Source: Streptomyces sp. NBC_01314
GTDB lineage: Bacteria > Actinomycetota > Actinomycetes > Streptomycetales > Streptomycetaceae
Length of the DNA stretch: 64,000 bases
Reading direction: 5' to 3'
Assembly (NCBI RefSeq): GCF_041435215.1
Contig: NZ_CP108394.1
Coordinates: 8,680,001-8,744,000, forward strand
This document shows positions 8,175-17,020 of this stretch, in pieces. Positions within the stretch are counted from its first letter, which is position 1. Each line of letters begins with the position of its first letter. The notes beneath the pieces were generated by a model. The model was not told the origin of the DNA, did not search any database, and saw only the letters and a program-made list of their open reading frames with translations. A program made the translations under genes and the position numbers.

Positions 8175-9038
8175 GTGAACTCGGTCCTCGGACGCCGCAC
8201 CCGCGTGCTTGCCGCCATCACCGCGACGGCCGGGCTGCTCCTCGTCGCCGGCTGTTCCTCGGACGGCGACGGCGACGGAGGCGGCACCAGGACCGCGGCC
8301 GGTGGGGTCGAACTGGTGAAGGCCGGTCAGCTCACGACCTGCACCCATCTCCCGTACCCGCCGTTCCAGTCGGAGATCGACGGCAAGGCGCAGGGCTTCG
8401 ACGTGTCGCTGATCGACCTCGTCGCCGACGACCTGGGCGTGAAGCAGGTGATCGTCGACACCCCGTTCGAGAACTTCAAGACCGGCGCCTTCCTGAACTC
8501 CGGCGAGTGCGACCTCGCCGCGGCCGGTATGACGATCACCGACGAGCGCAAGAAGAACGTCGACTTCTCCGACCCGTACTTCGAGGCCACCCAGGCCGTC
8601 CTCGCCGCCAAGAAGACCGACATCCGCTCCTTCGCGGATCTCAAGGGCGACGGGGACTTCAAGGTCGGTACCCAGGCGCAGACCACCGGCGAGGACTACG
8701 CCAAGAGCCAGGGCCTCGACCCGGTCTCCTTCGAGTCCTCCGACGCCGTCCTCAACGGTCTGCGCGCCGGCCAGGTCGACGCCGTCGTCATCGACTACCC
8801 GGTCGTCCAGGGCTGGCTGAAGAACGCGGAGCTCGCCGACGCCTACGCGGTGGCCGAGCAGATCAACACCGGTGAGGAGTACGGCATCACGGTGAAGAAG
8901 GGCAACACGAAGCTGCTCGCCGCCATCAACAAGGCGCTGGCGGACGCGAAGTCCGACGGCACGTACAAGAAGCTGTACGAGCAGTGGATCGGCCCGTACG
9001 ACGAGGACGCCGCCTCCGCCTCCCCGTCCGCCTCATGA
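8175..9038 (+). CDS. Amino-acid ABC transporter substrate-binding lipoprotein
   Basis: 287 aa. It has a lipoprotein signal peptide with lipobox LLVAGC and a charged linker, then a type II periplasmic-binding fold of the SBP_bac_3 family (KAGQLTTCTHLPYPPFQ, GFDVSLIDLVADDLG, CDLAAAGMTITDERKK, DFSDPYFEATQAVL). This class binds polar amino acids outside the membrane. GTG 8175 has AGGAGG at 8162-8167, seven bases before it; the upstream in-frame ATG lacks this. It is the first gene of a three-gene importer operon; the permease overlaps its stop by 4 bases. Confidence 0.93.
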   Translation: MNSVLGRRTRVLAAITATAGLLLVAGCSSDGDGDGGGTRTAAGGVELVKAGQLTTCTHLPYPPFQSEIDGKAQGFDVSLIDLVADDLGVKQVIVDTPFENFKTGAFLNSGECDLAAAGMTITDERKKNVDFSDPYFEATQAVLAAKKTDIRSFADLKGDGDFKVGTQAQTTGEDYAKSQGLDPVSFESSDAVLNGLRAGQVDAVVIDYPVVQGWLKNAELADAYAVAEQINTGEEYGITVKKGNTKLLAAINKALADAKSDGTYKKLYEQWIGPYDEDAASASPSAS

Positions 9039-9874
9039 GCCCGACCGACACGGAGTCACCGCTCCAGCCCAAGAGGAAGGGCCTGAGCCGGAGCCGTAAG
9101 CGCGCCCTGTCGCGGGGCGCGCAGTACGTCGTGTTCGTCGCGGCCGTCGTCGCCTTCGCGGTGTCCGCCGACTGGGCCCGGCTGAAGAACCAGTTCGCCC
9201 AGTGGGACATCGCCGAGGAGATGTTCCCCGACGTCATCACGCTGGCGCTGAAGAACACCGTGCTGTACACGCTGTCCGGCTTCGTGTTCGGACTCGTCCT
9301 CGGCATGGTCATCGCGCTGATGCGGCTGTCGTCGGTGGGCCCGTACCGCTGGTTCGCCGGTGTGTACATCGAGATCTTCCGGGGCCTGCCGGCCCTGCTG
9401 ATCTTCATCTTCATCGGCGTCGCCGTGCCGCTGGCCTTCCCCGGCACGGAGATCCCCGGCGGCACCTACGGCAAGGTGGCCCTCGCGCTCGGTCTGGTGG
9501 CCGCCGCGTACATGGCGGAGACGATCCGCGCGGGTATCCAGGCGGTCCCCAAGGGGCAGCTGGAGGCGGCCCGTTCGCTGGGCTTCTCACCCGCGCGCGC
9601 GATGGTCTCGATCATCATTCCGCAGGCGTTCCGGATCATCCTGCCGCCGCTCACCAACGAACTGGTCCTCCTCTTCAAGGACTCCTCGCTCGTCCTGTTC
9701 CTCGGCGTCACGCTGGAGGAGCGCGAACTGTCCAAGTACGGCCGCGACCTGGCCAGTACCACCGCCAACTCCACGCCGATCCTGGTCGCCGGCCTGTGCT
9801 ACCTGCTGGTGACCGTCCCGCTCGGCTTCGTCGTGCGCCGTATGGAGGCGAAGGCCCAGGAGGCCGTGAAATGA
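9035..9874 (+). CDS. Amino-acid ABC transporter permease (HisM family)
   Basis: 279 aa. Several membrane helices are visible (from about residues 30, 75, 110, 150, 240), with the EAA loop [28 protein letters not shown] that contacts the ATPase, and the [15 protein letters not shown] entry motif ([14 protein letters not shown]). ATG 9035 overlaps the TGA of the binding-protein gene (ATGA), and its own stop overlaps the next start, so all three are translationally coupled. A single permease implies a homodimer. Confidence 0.93.
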   Translation: MSPTDTESPLQPKRKGLSRSRKRALSRGAQYVVFVAAVVAFAVSADWARLKNQFAQWDIAEEMFPDVITLALKNTVLYTLSGFVFGLVLGMVIALMRLSSVGPYRWFAGVYIEIFRGLPALLIFIFIGVAVPLAFPGTEIPGGTYGKVALALGLVAAAYMAETIRAGIQAVPKGQLEAARSLGFSPARAMVSIIIPQAFRIILPPLTNELVLLFKDSSLVLFLGVTLEERELSKYGRDLASTTANSTPILVAGLCYLLVTVPLGFVVRRMEAKAQEAVK

Positions 9875-10647
9875 CCCGGCCCGAGATCCAAGTACGCGCT
9901 CTGCACAAGTCGTTCGGCGACAACGAGGTCCTCAAGGGCATCGACCTGGAGATCGGCCGGGGCGAGGTCGTGTGCGTGATCGGCCCGTCGGGGTCGGGCA
10001 AGTCGACCCTGCTCAGGTGCGTGAACCTCCTGGAGGAGCCCACCAGCGGCCAGGTCTTCGTCGGCGGCACCGAACTCACCGACCCCGATGTCGACATCGA
10101 TGCCGTACGCCGTCGTATCGGCATGGTCTTCCAGCAGTTCAACCTCTTCCCGCACCTCACGGTGACCGAGAACCTCACGCTGCCGCAGCGGAGGGTCCTC
10201 GGGCGCGGCAGGGCGAAGGCGGCGAAGGTGGCCGCCGAGAACCTGGAGCGCGTGGGCCTGACCGAGAAGGCGAACGCCTACCCCGCCTCCCTCTCCGGCG
10301 GTCAGCAGCAGCGGGTCGCGATCGCCCGCTCGCTGTCGATGGGCCCCGAGGTGATGCTGTTCGACGAGCCGACGTCGGCGCTGGACCCGGAGTTGGTGGG
10401 GGACGTCCTGGCGGTGATGCGCATGCTCGCCCAGGAGGGCATGACGATGATGGTCGTGACGCACGAGATGACGTTCGCCAGGGAGGTCGCCGACAGGGTG
10501 GTCTTCATGGACGGCGGGGTCATCGTCGAGGACGGTCCGCCGAACCAGGTCATCACCGACCCGAGCCACGAGCGAACGCGCCACTTCCTCTCGCGTCTGC
10601 TGGACCCGGCGATGGCGAATGTCGAGGAGGACGACAGCGCCCCGTGA
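9871..10647 (+). CDS. Amino-acid ABC transporter ATP-binding protein
   Basis: 258 aa ATPase. Walker [11 protein letters not shown]-loop [12 protein letters not shown], signature LSGGQQQR, Walker [13 protein letters not shown] and switch His in VVTHEMTF are all present. It belongs to the polar amino-acid (GlnQ/HisP) group. ATG 9871 overlaps the permease stop. The last codons (DSAP and TGA) lie within the start of a dispersed repeat at 10638. Confidence 0.95.
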   Translation: MTRPEIQVRALHKSFGDNEVLKGIDLEIGRGEVVCVIGPSGSGKSTLLRCVNLLEEPTSGQVFVGGTELTDPDVDIDAVRRRIGMVFQQFNLFPHLTVTENLTLPQRRVLGRGRAKAAKVAAENLERVGLTEKANAYPASLSGGQQQRVAIARSLSMGPEVMLFDEPTSALDPELVGDVLAVMRMLAQEGMTMMVVTHEMTFAREVADRVVFMDGGVIVEDGPPNQVITDPSHERTRHFLSRLLDPAMANVEEDDSAP

Positions 10648-10700
10648 GGGGCACGGGGCTGTGACATGTGCGGCTCCGCCGGGTGGGCGCGGCCGGCCGC
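10638..10700. repeat. Dispersed Streptomyces intergenic repeat, copy at the end of the ABC ATPase gene
   Basis: The CCCCGTGAGGGGCACGGGG core is followed by a CGGCTCCGCCGGGTGGGCGCG segment shared with the copy at 21826. The CCCC/GGGG core can fold into a small hairpin. The repeat supplies the ATPase stop codon. Confidence 0.7.
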
Positions 10701-10757
10701 GACAGAACACCACCCGCGGTCGACATGGCGCCCCGGGGGAGCCTTATCGTGCGGTAT

Positions 10758-11849
10758 ATGAGCGATCACGCGGTGCTGCACGTGAAGGGACGGATCCTCG
10801 TCGGCCCGGAGGACGTCCGCGACGACCTCTGGGTCGTGGACGGACGCGTCTCCTACGACCGTCCGTCCGGCGCCCGGGACGTCCGTACCGTCGAGGGCTG
10901 GGCCCTCCCCGGCCTGGTCGACGCGCACTGCCACGTGGGCCTGGGTGCGCACGGCCCGGTGGACGCCGACGTGGCGGAGAAGCAGGCGCTGACCGACCGC
11001 GAGGCGGGCACGCTGCTGATCCGCGACGCGGGTTCACCCTCCGACACCCGCTGGATCGACGCCCGCGACGACCTCCCGAAGATCATCCGGGCCGGCCGTC
11101 ACATCGCCCGCACCCGCCGCTACATCCGGAACTTCGCCCACGAGATCGAGCCGGAGGAGCTCGTCGCGTACGTCTCCCAGGAGGCCCGGCGCGGTGACGG
11201 CTGGGTGAAGCTGGTGGGGGACTGGATCGACCGCGGCGTCGGGGACCTGACCGCGTGCTGGCCCCGGGAGGCCGTCGAGGCGGCCATCGCGGAGGCCCAT
11301 GTGCTGGGCGCCCGGGTGACCGCCCACTGCTTCGCGGAGGACTCCCTGCGCGACCTCGTCGAGGCGGGCATCGACTGCATCGAGCACGCGACGGGGCTGA
11401 CCGAGGACCTGATCCCGCTCTTCGCCGCCCGCGGCGTCGCCATCGTCCCCACACTCGTCAACATCGCCACGTTCCCGTCCATGGCGGCCGGCGGCGAGGC
11501 CAGGTTCCCGCGCTGGTCCGCGCACATGCGCCGGCTCCACGAACGCCGCTACGACACCGTCCGCAACGCCTACGACGCCGGCATCCCGGTCTACGTCGGC
11601 ACCGACGCCGGCGGCTCCCTCGCCCACGGCCTGGTCGCCGCCGAGGTCGCGGAACTGGTCACCGCCGGCATCCCGCCGCTGGACGCCCTCGCGGCCACCA
11701 CCTGGGCCGCCCGCGACTGGCTGGCCCGCCCCGGTCTGACCGAGGGCGCCCCCGCCGACCTGGTGGTCTACGCGCAGGACCCCCGCACGGATGTGCGGGT
11801 ACTGGCGGCACCGTCGAGGGTGGTCCTGAACGGGCTGGTCGTCGGCTAG
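10758..11849 (+). CDS. Amidohydrolase family protein
   Basis: 363 aa metal-dependent hydrolase of the imidazolonepropionase/prolidase-like group. Metal ligands: HCH in DAHCHVG (about residues 56-58), Lys in GWVKLVGDW, His in TAHCFAED and IEHATGL, Asp in YVGTDAGGS. Substrate unknown; cyclic amides or dipeptides are typical. ATG 10758 (MSDHAVLHVKGRILVG) is preferred over an upstream in-frame ATG at 10668 because the extension has no family similarity. It follows the ABC operon after 110 bases that contain a dispersed repeat, so it may be a separate unit. Confidence 0.85.
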   Translation: MSDHAVLHVKGRILVGPEDVRDDLWVVDGRVSYDRPSGARDVRTVEGWALPGLVDAHCHVGLGAHGPVDADVAEKQALTDREAGTLLIRDAGSPSDTRWIDARDDLPKIIRAGRHIARTRRYIRNFAHEIEPEELVAYVSQEARRGDGWVKLVGDWIDRGVGDLTACWPREAVEAAIAEAHVLGARVTAHCFAEDSLRDLVEAGIDCIEHATGLTEDLIPLFAARGVAIVPTLVNIATFPSMAAGGEARFPRWSAHMRRLHERRYDTVRNAYDAGIPVYVGTDAGGSLAHGLVAAEVAELVTAGIPPLDALAATTWAARDWLARPGLTEGAPADLVVYAQDPRTDVRVLAAPSRVVLNGLVVG

Positions 11850-11920
11850 GAGCGGCGTCAGCGCCGGCCACGTCCGGGCGGCCAACGGTCGAGATTCAAC
11901 TCCGTTGTCTGTCAGGACTG

Positions 11921-11950
11921 TTGACCGCGCACTGAAAACGTTTTAACTTT
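11921..11950 (+). promoter_or_regulatory. Promoter with LacI-type operator for the sugar ABC operon
   Basis: -35 TTGACC (11921-11926), 17-base spacer, weak -10 TAACTT (11944-11949). The spacer contains the palindrome AAAACGTTTT (11935-11944) inside TGAAAACGTTTTAA, with the central CG typical of LacI/GalR operators. A LacI-family gene lies in the same cluster (15640-16896), so autorepression is likely. Confidence 0.78.
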
Positions 11951-11984
11951 CCCTCGCTCCGACTTCGAGATGTGAGGGGGACCC

Positions 11985-12977
11985 GTGGCCGCTGTACTAC
12001 GGGAACGCGCAGGTGCAGAGGAGGTAGGGTCGGCGAGCCGTCGGACGGACGAGCCGTTACCGCGACGAAAAGGTTTTCAGAGCAAGGGCCGGATCCGGAG
12101 CTCCCGCGCACTCGTCCTGCTCATGCTCCCCGGCCTCGGCTACTTCCTGCTGTTCCATTACGGCGCCCTGGCCGGCAACCTCATCGCGTTCAAGGAGTAC
12201 GTGCCGTTCGACGGCATCTGGGCCAGCCCCTGGGTCGGCACGGGCAACTTCCAACGGATGTTCGTGGACGAGGCGTTCTGGGCAGCCGTCCTCAACACGG
12301 TCTGGATCGCCGTCCTCCAGCTCGTCTTCTACTTCCCGGTACCGCTCGCCCTCGCCCTGCTGCTGCACAGCCTCACCCGGAGCAGCATCCGCCGCTTCGT
12401 GCAGTCGGTCGCGTATCTGCCGCACTTCATCTCATGGGTGATCGTCGTCGCCCTCTTCCAGCAGTTGCTCGGCGACACCGGACTGCTCAACTCCTCGCTG
12501 GACGGCATGGGTCTGAGCACCGTCGACATCATCGGCAACCCGGACGCGTTCCGGCCGCTCACCGTCGCCCAGGTCATCTGGAAGGACGCCGGCTGGGGCA
12601 CGATCATCTTCCTGGCCGCGCTCGCCCAGGTCGACGAACAGCAGTACGAGGCCGCCGCGATCGACGGGGCAGGCCCCTGGCGCCGCTTCTGGCACGTCAC
12701 GCTGCCCGCCATCCGCCCGGTGGTCGTGCTGCTGCTCATCATGCGGCTCGGCGAGATCCTCTCCGTCGGCTTCGAGCAGATGCTGCTCCAGCGCGACGCG
12801 GTCGGCCCGGAGGCCGCCGAGATCATCGACACCTTCGTCTACTACCAGGGCATCGTCGGCGGCGACTACGGATTCGCCGCCGCCGCGGGCCTGTTCAAGG
12901 GCGTCATCGGCGCGCTGCTCGTCTACGCCGCCAACAAGGTCGCCCACCGCCTCGGCGAACAAGGGGTCTACAAGTGA
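11985..12977 (+). CDS. Carbohydrate ABC transporter permease 1 (LplB/YteP type)
   Basis: 330 aa. An Arg-rich cytoplasmic N-terminus is followed by about six membrane helices (LVLLMLPGLGYFLLFHY; VLNTVWIAVLQLVFYFPVPLALALL; others). The EAA loop is EAAAIDGAGPWRRFWHVTLPAIRP. It resembles permeases for oligosaccharides or polygalacturonate (LplB, YteP). GTG 11985 is preceded by GAGGGGG. First gene of the operon after the LacI-type operator; the stop overlaps the next GTG. Confidence 0.9.
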   Translation: MAAVLRERAGAEEVGSASRRTDEPLPRRKGFQSKGRIRSSRALVLLMLPGLGYFLLFHYGALAGNLIAFKEYVPFDGIWASPWVGTGNFQRMFVDEAFWAAVLNTVWIAVLQLVFYFPVPLALALLLHSLTRSSIRRFVQSVAYLPHFISWVIVVALFQQLLGDTGLLNSSLDGMGLSTVDIIGNPDAFRPLTVAQVIWKDAGWGTIIFLAALAQVDEQQYEAAAIDGAGPWRRFWHVTLPAIRPVVVLLLIMRLGEILSVGFEQMLLQRDAVGPEAAEIIDTFVYYQGIVGGDYGFAAAAGLFKGVIGALLVYAANKVAHRLGEQGVYK

Positions 12978-13903
12978 GCGCCCGCACCAGCACCCGGACC
13001 GCCGGCCGCCGGGCCCCCCGTACCGCCGTCCGGCCCGGCTGGATGGAGAAGCCGAAGCCGGTGACCCAGGCCGCCAAGGCCGTCGCCCTCGCCGCCGTCG
13101 TCCTCCTGGTGTGCGTGCCGTTCCTGGTGATCGTGTCGACGTCCCTCGCCTCCACCGACGAGGTCGTGGCCAACGGCGGCTGGGTACTGTGGCCGACCCA
13201 GCCCAGCCTCGACGCGTACCGCGACATCCTCGACGGCGGCATCGTCACCCACGCCCTCGGCGTCAGCGCCGGCGTCACGCTCGTCGGCACCCTGCTCAGC
13301 CTCGCCTGCACGGTCACCCTCGCCTACGCGCTCTCCCGCCCCGGCGTCTTCGGCGGCCGGCCGATGCTGCTGCTGATCCTGTTCACCTTCCTCTTCCCGC
13401 CTGGCATGATCCCGAGCTTCCTGCTGGTCAAGGAGCTGGGTCTGCTGGACAGTTACGCCTCGCTCGTGCTGCCCGTCCTCGTGAACGTCTTCAACCTCGT
13501 CGTCCTGCGCGGCTTCTTCCAGGGCATCCCCGAGGAGCTGTACGAGGCCGCGCGGCTCGACGGGGCGGGGGACTGGCGGGTGCTGTTCTCGGTCGTCCTG
13601 CCCCTGTCCAAGGCCGCGCTCGCCGTCGTCGGACTGTTCTACGCGGTGGCGTACTGGAACTCCTGGTTCTACGCCTCGCTGTACCTGGAGAGCGACCACT
13701 GGCCCCTCCAACAGGTCCTGCGCACCTACGTGGTGGCCGGCTCGGGCCTCACCGACGCGACGACCGGCGAGGGCACGATCAGCGCCCCGCAGACCGTGCA
13801 GATGGCGGTGCTGGTGATCGCCACCGTGCCGATCCTGCTCGTCTACCCCTTCCTGCAGAAGTACTTCACCAAGGGCGTGCTCACCGGCGCCATCAAAAGC
13901 TGA
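12974..13903 (+). CDS. Carbohydrate ABC transporter permease 2 (LplC/YtcP type)
   Basis: 309 aa, partner of the previous permease. Six predicted helices; EAA loop EAARLDGAGDWRVLFSVVLPLSK; C-terminal VYPFLQKYFTKGVLTGAIKS-type ending, typical of the LplC/YtcP family. GTG 12974 overlaps the upstream TGA (GTGA). A later ATG at 13043 is possible but would lose the coupled start. No ATPase gene is nearby; such importers in Streptomyces commonly use a shared MsiK-type ATPase encoded elsewhere. Confidence 0.9.
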   Translation: MSARTSTRTAGRRAPRTAVRPGWMEKPKPVTQAAKAVALAAVVLLVCVPFLVIVSTSLASTDEVVANGGWVLWPTQPSLDAYRDILDGGIVTHALGVSAGVTLVGTLLSLACTVTLAYALSRPGVFGGRPMLLLILFTFLFPPGMIPSFLLVKELGLLDSYASLVLPVLVNVFNLVVLRGFFQGIPEELYEAARLDGAGDWRVLFSVVLPLSKAALAVVGLFYAVAYWNSWFYASLYLESDHWPLQQVLRTYVVAGSGLTDATTGEGTISAPQTVQMAVLVIATVPILLVYPFLQKYFTKGVLTGAIKS

Positions 13904-13942
13904 TACGTCATCAAGAGCCGCATGTAGAAAGGTGACCTGCCC

Positions 13943-15595
13943 ATGTCCAGCATGTCCCGACGCACGCTCCTGCGCTCCGTGGCGGTGGGTGGCGCGGCGC
14001 TCTCCGCCCCCGCCCTGCTGTCCGCCTGTTCCACCAGCTCGGGCGACGGCGACGTCTCCAACGCGGGCAAGAAGCTGGCCCCGTGGCCCGCCTACCGCCC
14101 CACCGCCAAGGCGCCCAAGCCCGACCTGGAGCCCACGGAGGCCGGTGTCCAGGCCGGGTACACCGCCTACCCCGCCGACCTGACGCAGTCCGTGGCCCGC
14201 ACCCCGGGCGACGGCTCCACCGTCAAGGTCATGACGGTGTCCTTCGGCGTACCGCCGAAGCCGGCCTCCGCCAACCAGTTCTGGGCGGCCGTCGAGAAGG
14301 CCCTCGGCGTGAAGATCGAGTACACGATCGTCTCCCAGGCCGACTACCAGAAGAAGATGGCCACGGTCATGGCCGGCGACGCCGACGGCCTGCCCGACAT
14401 CATCAACATGTTCTCCGGGTTCGTGCTGCCCCGCGAGGGCCAGTTCGTGCAGCGCCGCGCCGAGGACCTCACACCGTTCCTGTCCGGCGAGGCGATCGCC
14501 GACTACCCGAACCTCGCCAACATCCCCACCCACGCCTGGCGCGACATGGGCCGCATCGGTGGCCGTATCCACGGCATCCCGCTGGAGCGCCCGCTGCCCG
14601 GCTCCACGCTCTGGATCAACCAGGGCACGTTCACCGACGCGGGCATGAAGGAAGGCTGGACCTCCGACGACTTCGCCGCCGTCGCGAAGCAGGCCACCAG
14701 CGGCAGAACGTACGCCCTCGGCGCTGCGCAGGGCTCCGGGTTCTGCAACGGCTTCCACTCCGCCGCCCACAACGCGCCCCAGGGCTGGGCCGTCTCCAAG
14801 GACGGCACATTCCTGCCGGGCTACGCCGACGAACGCTACAAGGCGTCCATCGCCTTCCGGGCCCGGTTGCGCAAGGAGGGCTCCTTCTACCCGGAGTCGA
14901 CGTCCGTCTCCCAGATCGACCTGACCACCCTCTACTACAACGGCACCGTCGGCTCCATGCAGGACGGCTTCGGCGCGTACCTGCCCAAGTACCGGGAGGC
15001 CCCGGACGGGATGACACCGGCCGCCGCGCTGCCGTACAGCGTGGGCGGCACGTCCGGCGGCATCGTCGCCGCCCGCCGCTCCTTCGGCTACACCGTGCTG
15101 AAGAAGGCGAAGAAGGAGCGCATCGAGCTTCTCCTGCGCATCCTCGACTACCTCGCCGCCCCCTTCGGCAGCAAGGAGTGGGAGCTCGTCCACTACGGCG
15201 TCGAAGGCACCCACTTCACCCGAGGCAAGGACGGTTCGCCCCAGCCGACCAAGCTCGGCGATGTCGAGAACAACACCAACCTGCCGCTGAAATACCTCGC
15301 CGAGGGCCCGCAGGTGCTGTTCGTGCCGGGTATGCCCGACGCCGTACGGGCCCTGCACGCCTGGCAGCAGAAGGTGGTGCCGCACGCCGTCCGCAACGCC
15401 TCCTTCGGTCTGCAGTCCACCACGAACAACGCCAAGGGCGCGACGCTGCAGACGCTGCTCGACGACACCGTCACCGGGATCGTCGCGGGACGGATCCCGC
15501 TGTCGGAGTGGGACGCGACGGTGAAGAAGTGGCGGGCCGGGGGCGGCGACAGAATGGCCGAGGAGTTCGCGAAGGACCACACGGCCAATACGTGA
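13943..15595 (+). CDS. Extracellular sugar-binding lipoprotein (LplA/YtcQ type)
   Basis: 550 aa. The N-terminus has a twin-arginine-like stretch (SRRTLLRSVAVGG) and lipobox LLSAC, so it is an exported lipoprotein, perhaps by the Tat route. The body is a large SBP_bac_1 protein (VKVMTVSFG, KKMATVMAGDADGLPDIINMF, GTVGSMQDGFG). Its size and partners fit oligosaccharide or uronate-oligomer binding. ATG 13943 has GAAAGGTGA upstream. It follows the two permeases after 39 bases. Confidence 0.9.
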   Translation: MSSMSRRTLLRSVAVGGAALSAPALLSACSTSSGDGDVSNAGKKLAPWPAYRPTAKAPKPDLEPTEAGVQAGYTAYPADLTQSVARTPGDGSTVKVMTVSFGVPPKPASANQFWAAVEKALGVKIEYTIVSQADYQKKMATVMAGDADGLPDIINMFSGFVLPREGQFVQRRAEDLTPFLSGEAIADYPNLANIPTHAWRDMGRIGGRIHGIPLERPLPGSTLWINQGTFTDAGMKEGWTSDDFAAVAKQATSGRTYALGAAQGSGFCNGFHSAAHNAPQGWAVSKDGTFLPGYADERYKASIAFRARLRKEGSFYPESTSVSQIDLTTLYYNGTVGSMQDGFGAYLPKYREAPDGMTPAAALPYSVGGTSGGIVAARRSFGYTVLKKAKKERIELLLRILDYLAAPFGSKEWELVHYGVEGTHFTRGKDGSPQPTKLGDVENNTNLPLKYLAEGPQVLFVPGMPDAVRALHAWQQKVVPHAVRNASFGLQSTTNNAKGATLQTLLDDTVTGIVAGRIPLSEWDATVKKWRAGGGDRMAEEFAKDHTANT

Positions 15596-15639
15596 ACAAC
15601 GGCCGGCGGCCGGCGGCGGCGGAACAGGAGACGCGGGGG

Positions 15640-16896
15640 ATGGGAAGCGACATGGCACCCAAGCAGACGGAGCCCACGGAGCCGATGCCCGAGGGGCTGG
15701 TGCGCAGGTCGTCGGTGCCGGGGACACCCGTGCCCGACCCGCTGATGCCCAGGACGCCGGTGCCCGGGGCGCCGGCGTCGGGGGAATCGGTGTCGGAGGA
15801 TCCGGTCTCCAGGGCACCGGTCTCCAGGGCACCGGCCACCAAGGACCCGGTGTCCAAGGGACGGATCACGATCCGGGAGGTCGCCGAGCGGGCCGGGGTG
15901 TCGACGGCCACCACCTCCCGCGCGCTCAGCGGCAACCATCCCGTGCCCGCCGCCACCCGGGCCCGCGTCCTGCGCGCCGCCCGCGAGCTCGACTACGTCG
16001 CCAACGCGCACGCCCGCGCCCTGGTCGGCGGCGGCCGCAAGATGGCCGCCGTCGTCGTCCGCCAGGTCACCAGCCCCTTCTACGCCCAGGTCGCCGAGGG
16101 CGTGGAGGCGGAGGCCGCCGACCGGGGCTGGCTGTGCGTGGTCGGCGCGACCGGGGGAGACCCGCAGCGGGAGATGGACTTCGTGCGGCTCATGCGGGAG
16201 GAGGGGGCCCGCCTGGTGATCCTGGTGGGCGGGGTCGTCGAGGACGACGCGTACCGCTCGCGCGTGGCCCAGTACGCGCAGGCCCTGGACTCCTCCGGGG
16301 CCCGGCTCGTGCTGTGCGGCCGGCCGGCCCCCGATCCCGGGATCCCGGCGCTGGTCGTCGAGTTCGACAACGAGGCGGGGGCGCGGGCGATCACCGGGCA
16401 TCTGCTGTCGGCCGGGCACCGCCGGATCGTCTTCCTCGGCGGGCTGCCCGGGAACACGGCGCTCGACGCCCGCGTCGCCGGGTACCGGGCCGCGCTGGCG
16501 GAGCACGGACTGCCGCCCGAGGCCGCGCGGGTCGTGGACTGCGGCCTCGGGCGCCCCGCCGGGCTGCGTGCGATGACCGAACTGCTCAAGGAGACACGGG
16601 AGTTCACGGCCGTGTTCGCGGGCGACGACATGGTCGCGGCGGGGGTGCTCCGCGCGATCGCCGACATGGGGCTGAGCGTTCCCGACGACATCTCGGTGGT
16701 CGGATACAACGACATTCCGCTGGCCGAGGACTTCAATCCGCCGCTCACCACGGTGCGCACGCCCGCAGAGGAGTTGGGGCGGGCGGCTGTGCGGATCGCT
16801 CTGCGGGATCCGGAGCGGGGGGCTGGGAGCCATCACCTCCTGGGCACGCACATAGTCGTGCGGCGCAGTGTCGCTGCTCCGCGGCGGCCGTCGTGA
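15640..16896 (+). CDS. LacI-family transcriptional regulator with a Pro/Ser/Val repeat extension
   Basis: 418 aa, about 75 longer than the family norm. The HTH begins near residue 76 (ITIREVAERAGVSTATTSRALSG), with the hinge helix at NAHARALVGG, followed by the ligand-binding core (VTSPFYAQVAEGVE, LVVEFDNEAGARAITGHLL, DDISVVGYNDIP). The first 73 residues are low complexity with PVPxxP and PVSRAP repeats encoded by short tandem DNA repeats. ATG 15640 follows CAGGAG; ATG 15652 is possible. It probably binds the palindrome at 11935-11944 and represses the transporter operon until a sugar is bound. Confidence 0.9.
   Translation: MGSDMAPKQTEPTEPMPEGLVRRSSVPGTPVPDPLMPRTPVPGAPASGESVSEDPVSRAPVSRAPATKDPVSKGRITIREVAERAGVSTATTSRALSGNHPVPAATRARVLRAARELDYVANAHARALVGGGRKMAAVVVRQVTSPFYAQVAEGVEAEAADRGWLCVVGATGGDPQREMDFVRLMREEGARLVILVGGVVEDDAYRSRVAQYAQALDSSGARLVLCGRPAPDPGIPALVVEFDNEAGARAITGHLLSAGHRRIVFLGGLPGNTALDARVAGYRAALAEHGLPPEAARVVDCGLGRPAGLRAMTELLKETREFTAVFAGDDMVAAGVLRAIADMGLSVPDDISVVGYNDIPLAEDFNPPLTTVRTPAEELGRAAVRIALRDPERGAGSHHLLGTHIVVRRSVAAPRRPS
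15804..15833. repeat. 15-bp perfect tandem duplication inside the LacI gene
   Basis: GGTCTCCAGGGCACC occurs twice head to tail and encodes PVSRA-PVSRA in the N-terminal extension. Related diverged units surround it. Confidence 0.85.
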
Positions 16897-16904
16897 TGGT
16901 GCGG

Positions 16905-16965
16905 GTCGTGTGTGGCTGGTCGCGCAGTTCCCCGCGCCCCTGAGGGGGCGCGCCGCCCCCGCTCC
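16905..16965. repeat. Dispersed intergenic repeat, inverted copy
   Basis: Read on the minus strand it gives CCCCTCAGGGGCGCGGGG, an AACTGCGCGACCAGCCAC segment and ACACGACC. This shares the CCCC..AGGGGC core and GCGACCAGCCAC module with the copy at 21826. Confidence 0.7.
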
Positions 16966-17020
16966 TGACGGGCGCGCCACCCCTGCCCCTGTCCACAACT
17001 CACGGAGGATTCACCCCCGA

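Noticed and set aside
14083..15639. Longer LacI protein starting inside the binding-protein gene
   Set aside because: The extension is the shifted-frame shadow of the binding-protein gene; ATG 15640 has a ribosome site.
12968..15832. Very long open frame on the minus strand (over 900 codons)
   Set aside because: It runs antisense to clear transporter genes and encodes low-complexity Gly/Arg/Val-rich sequence; it is a GC-codon shadow.
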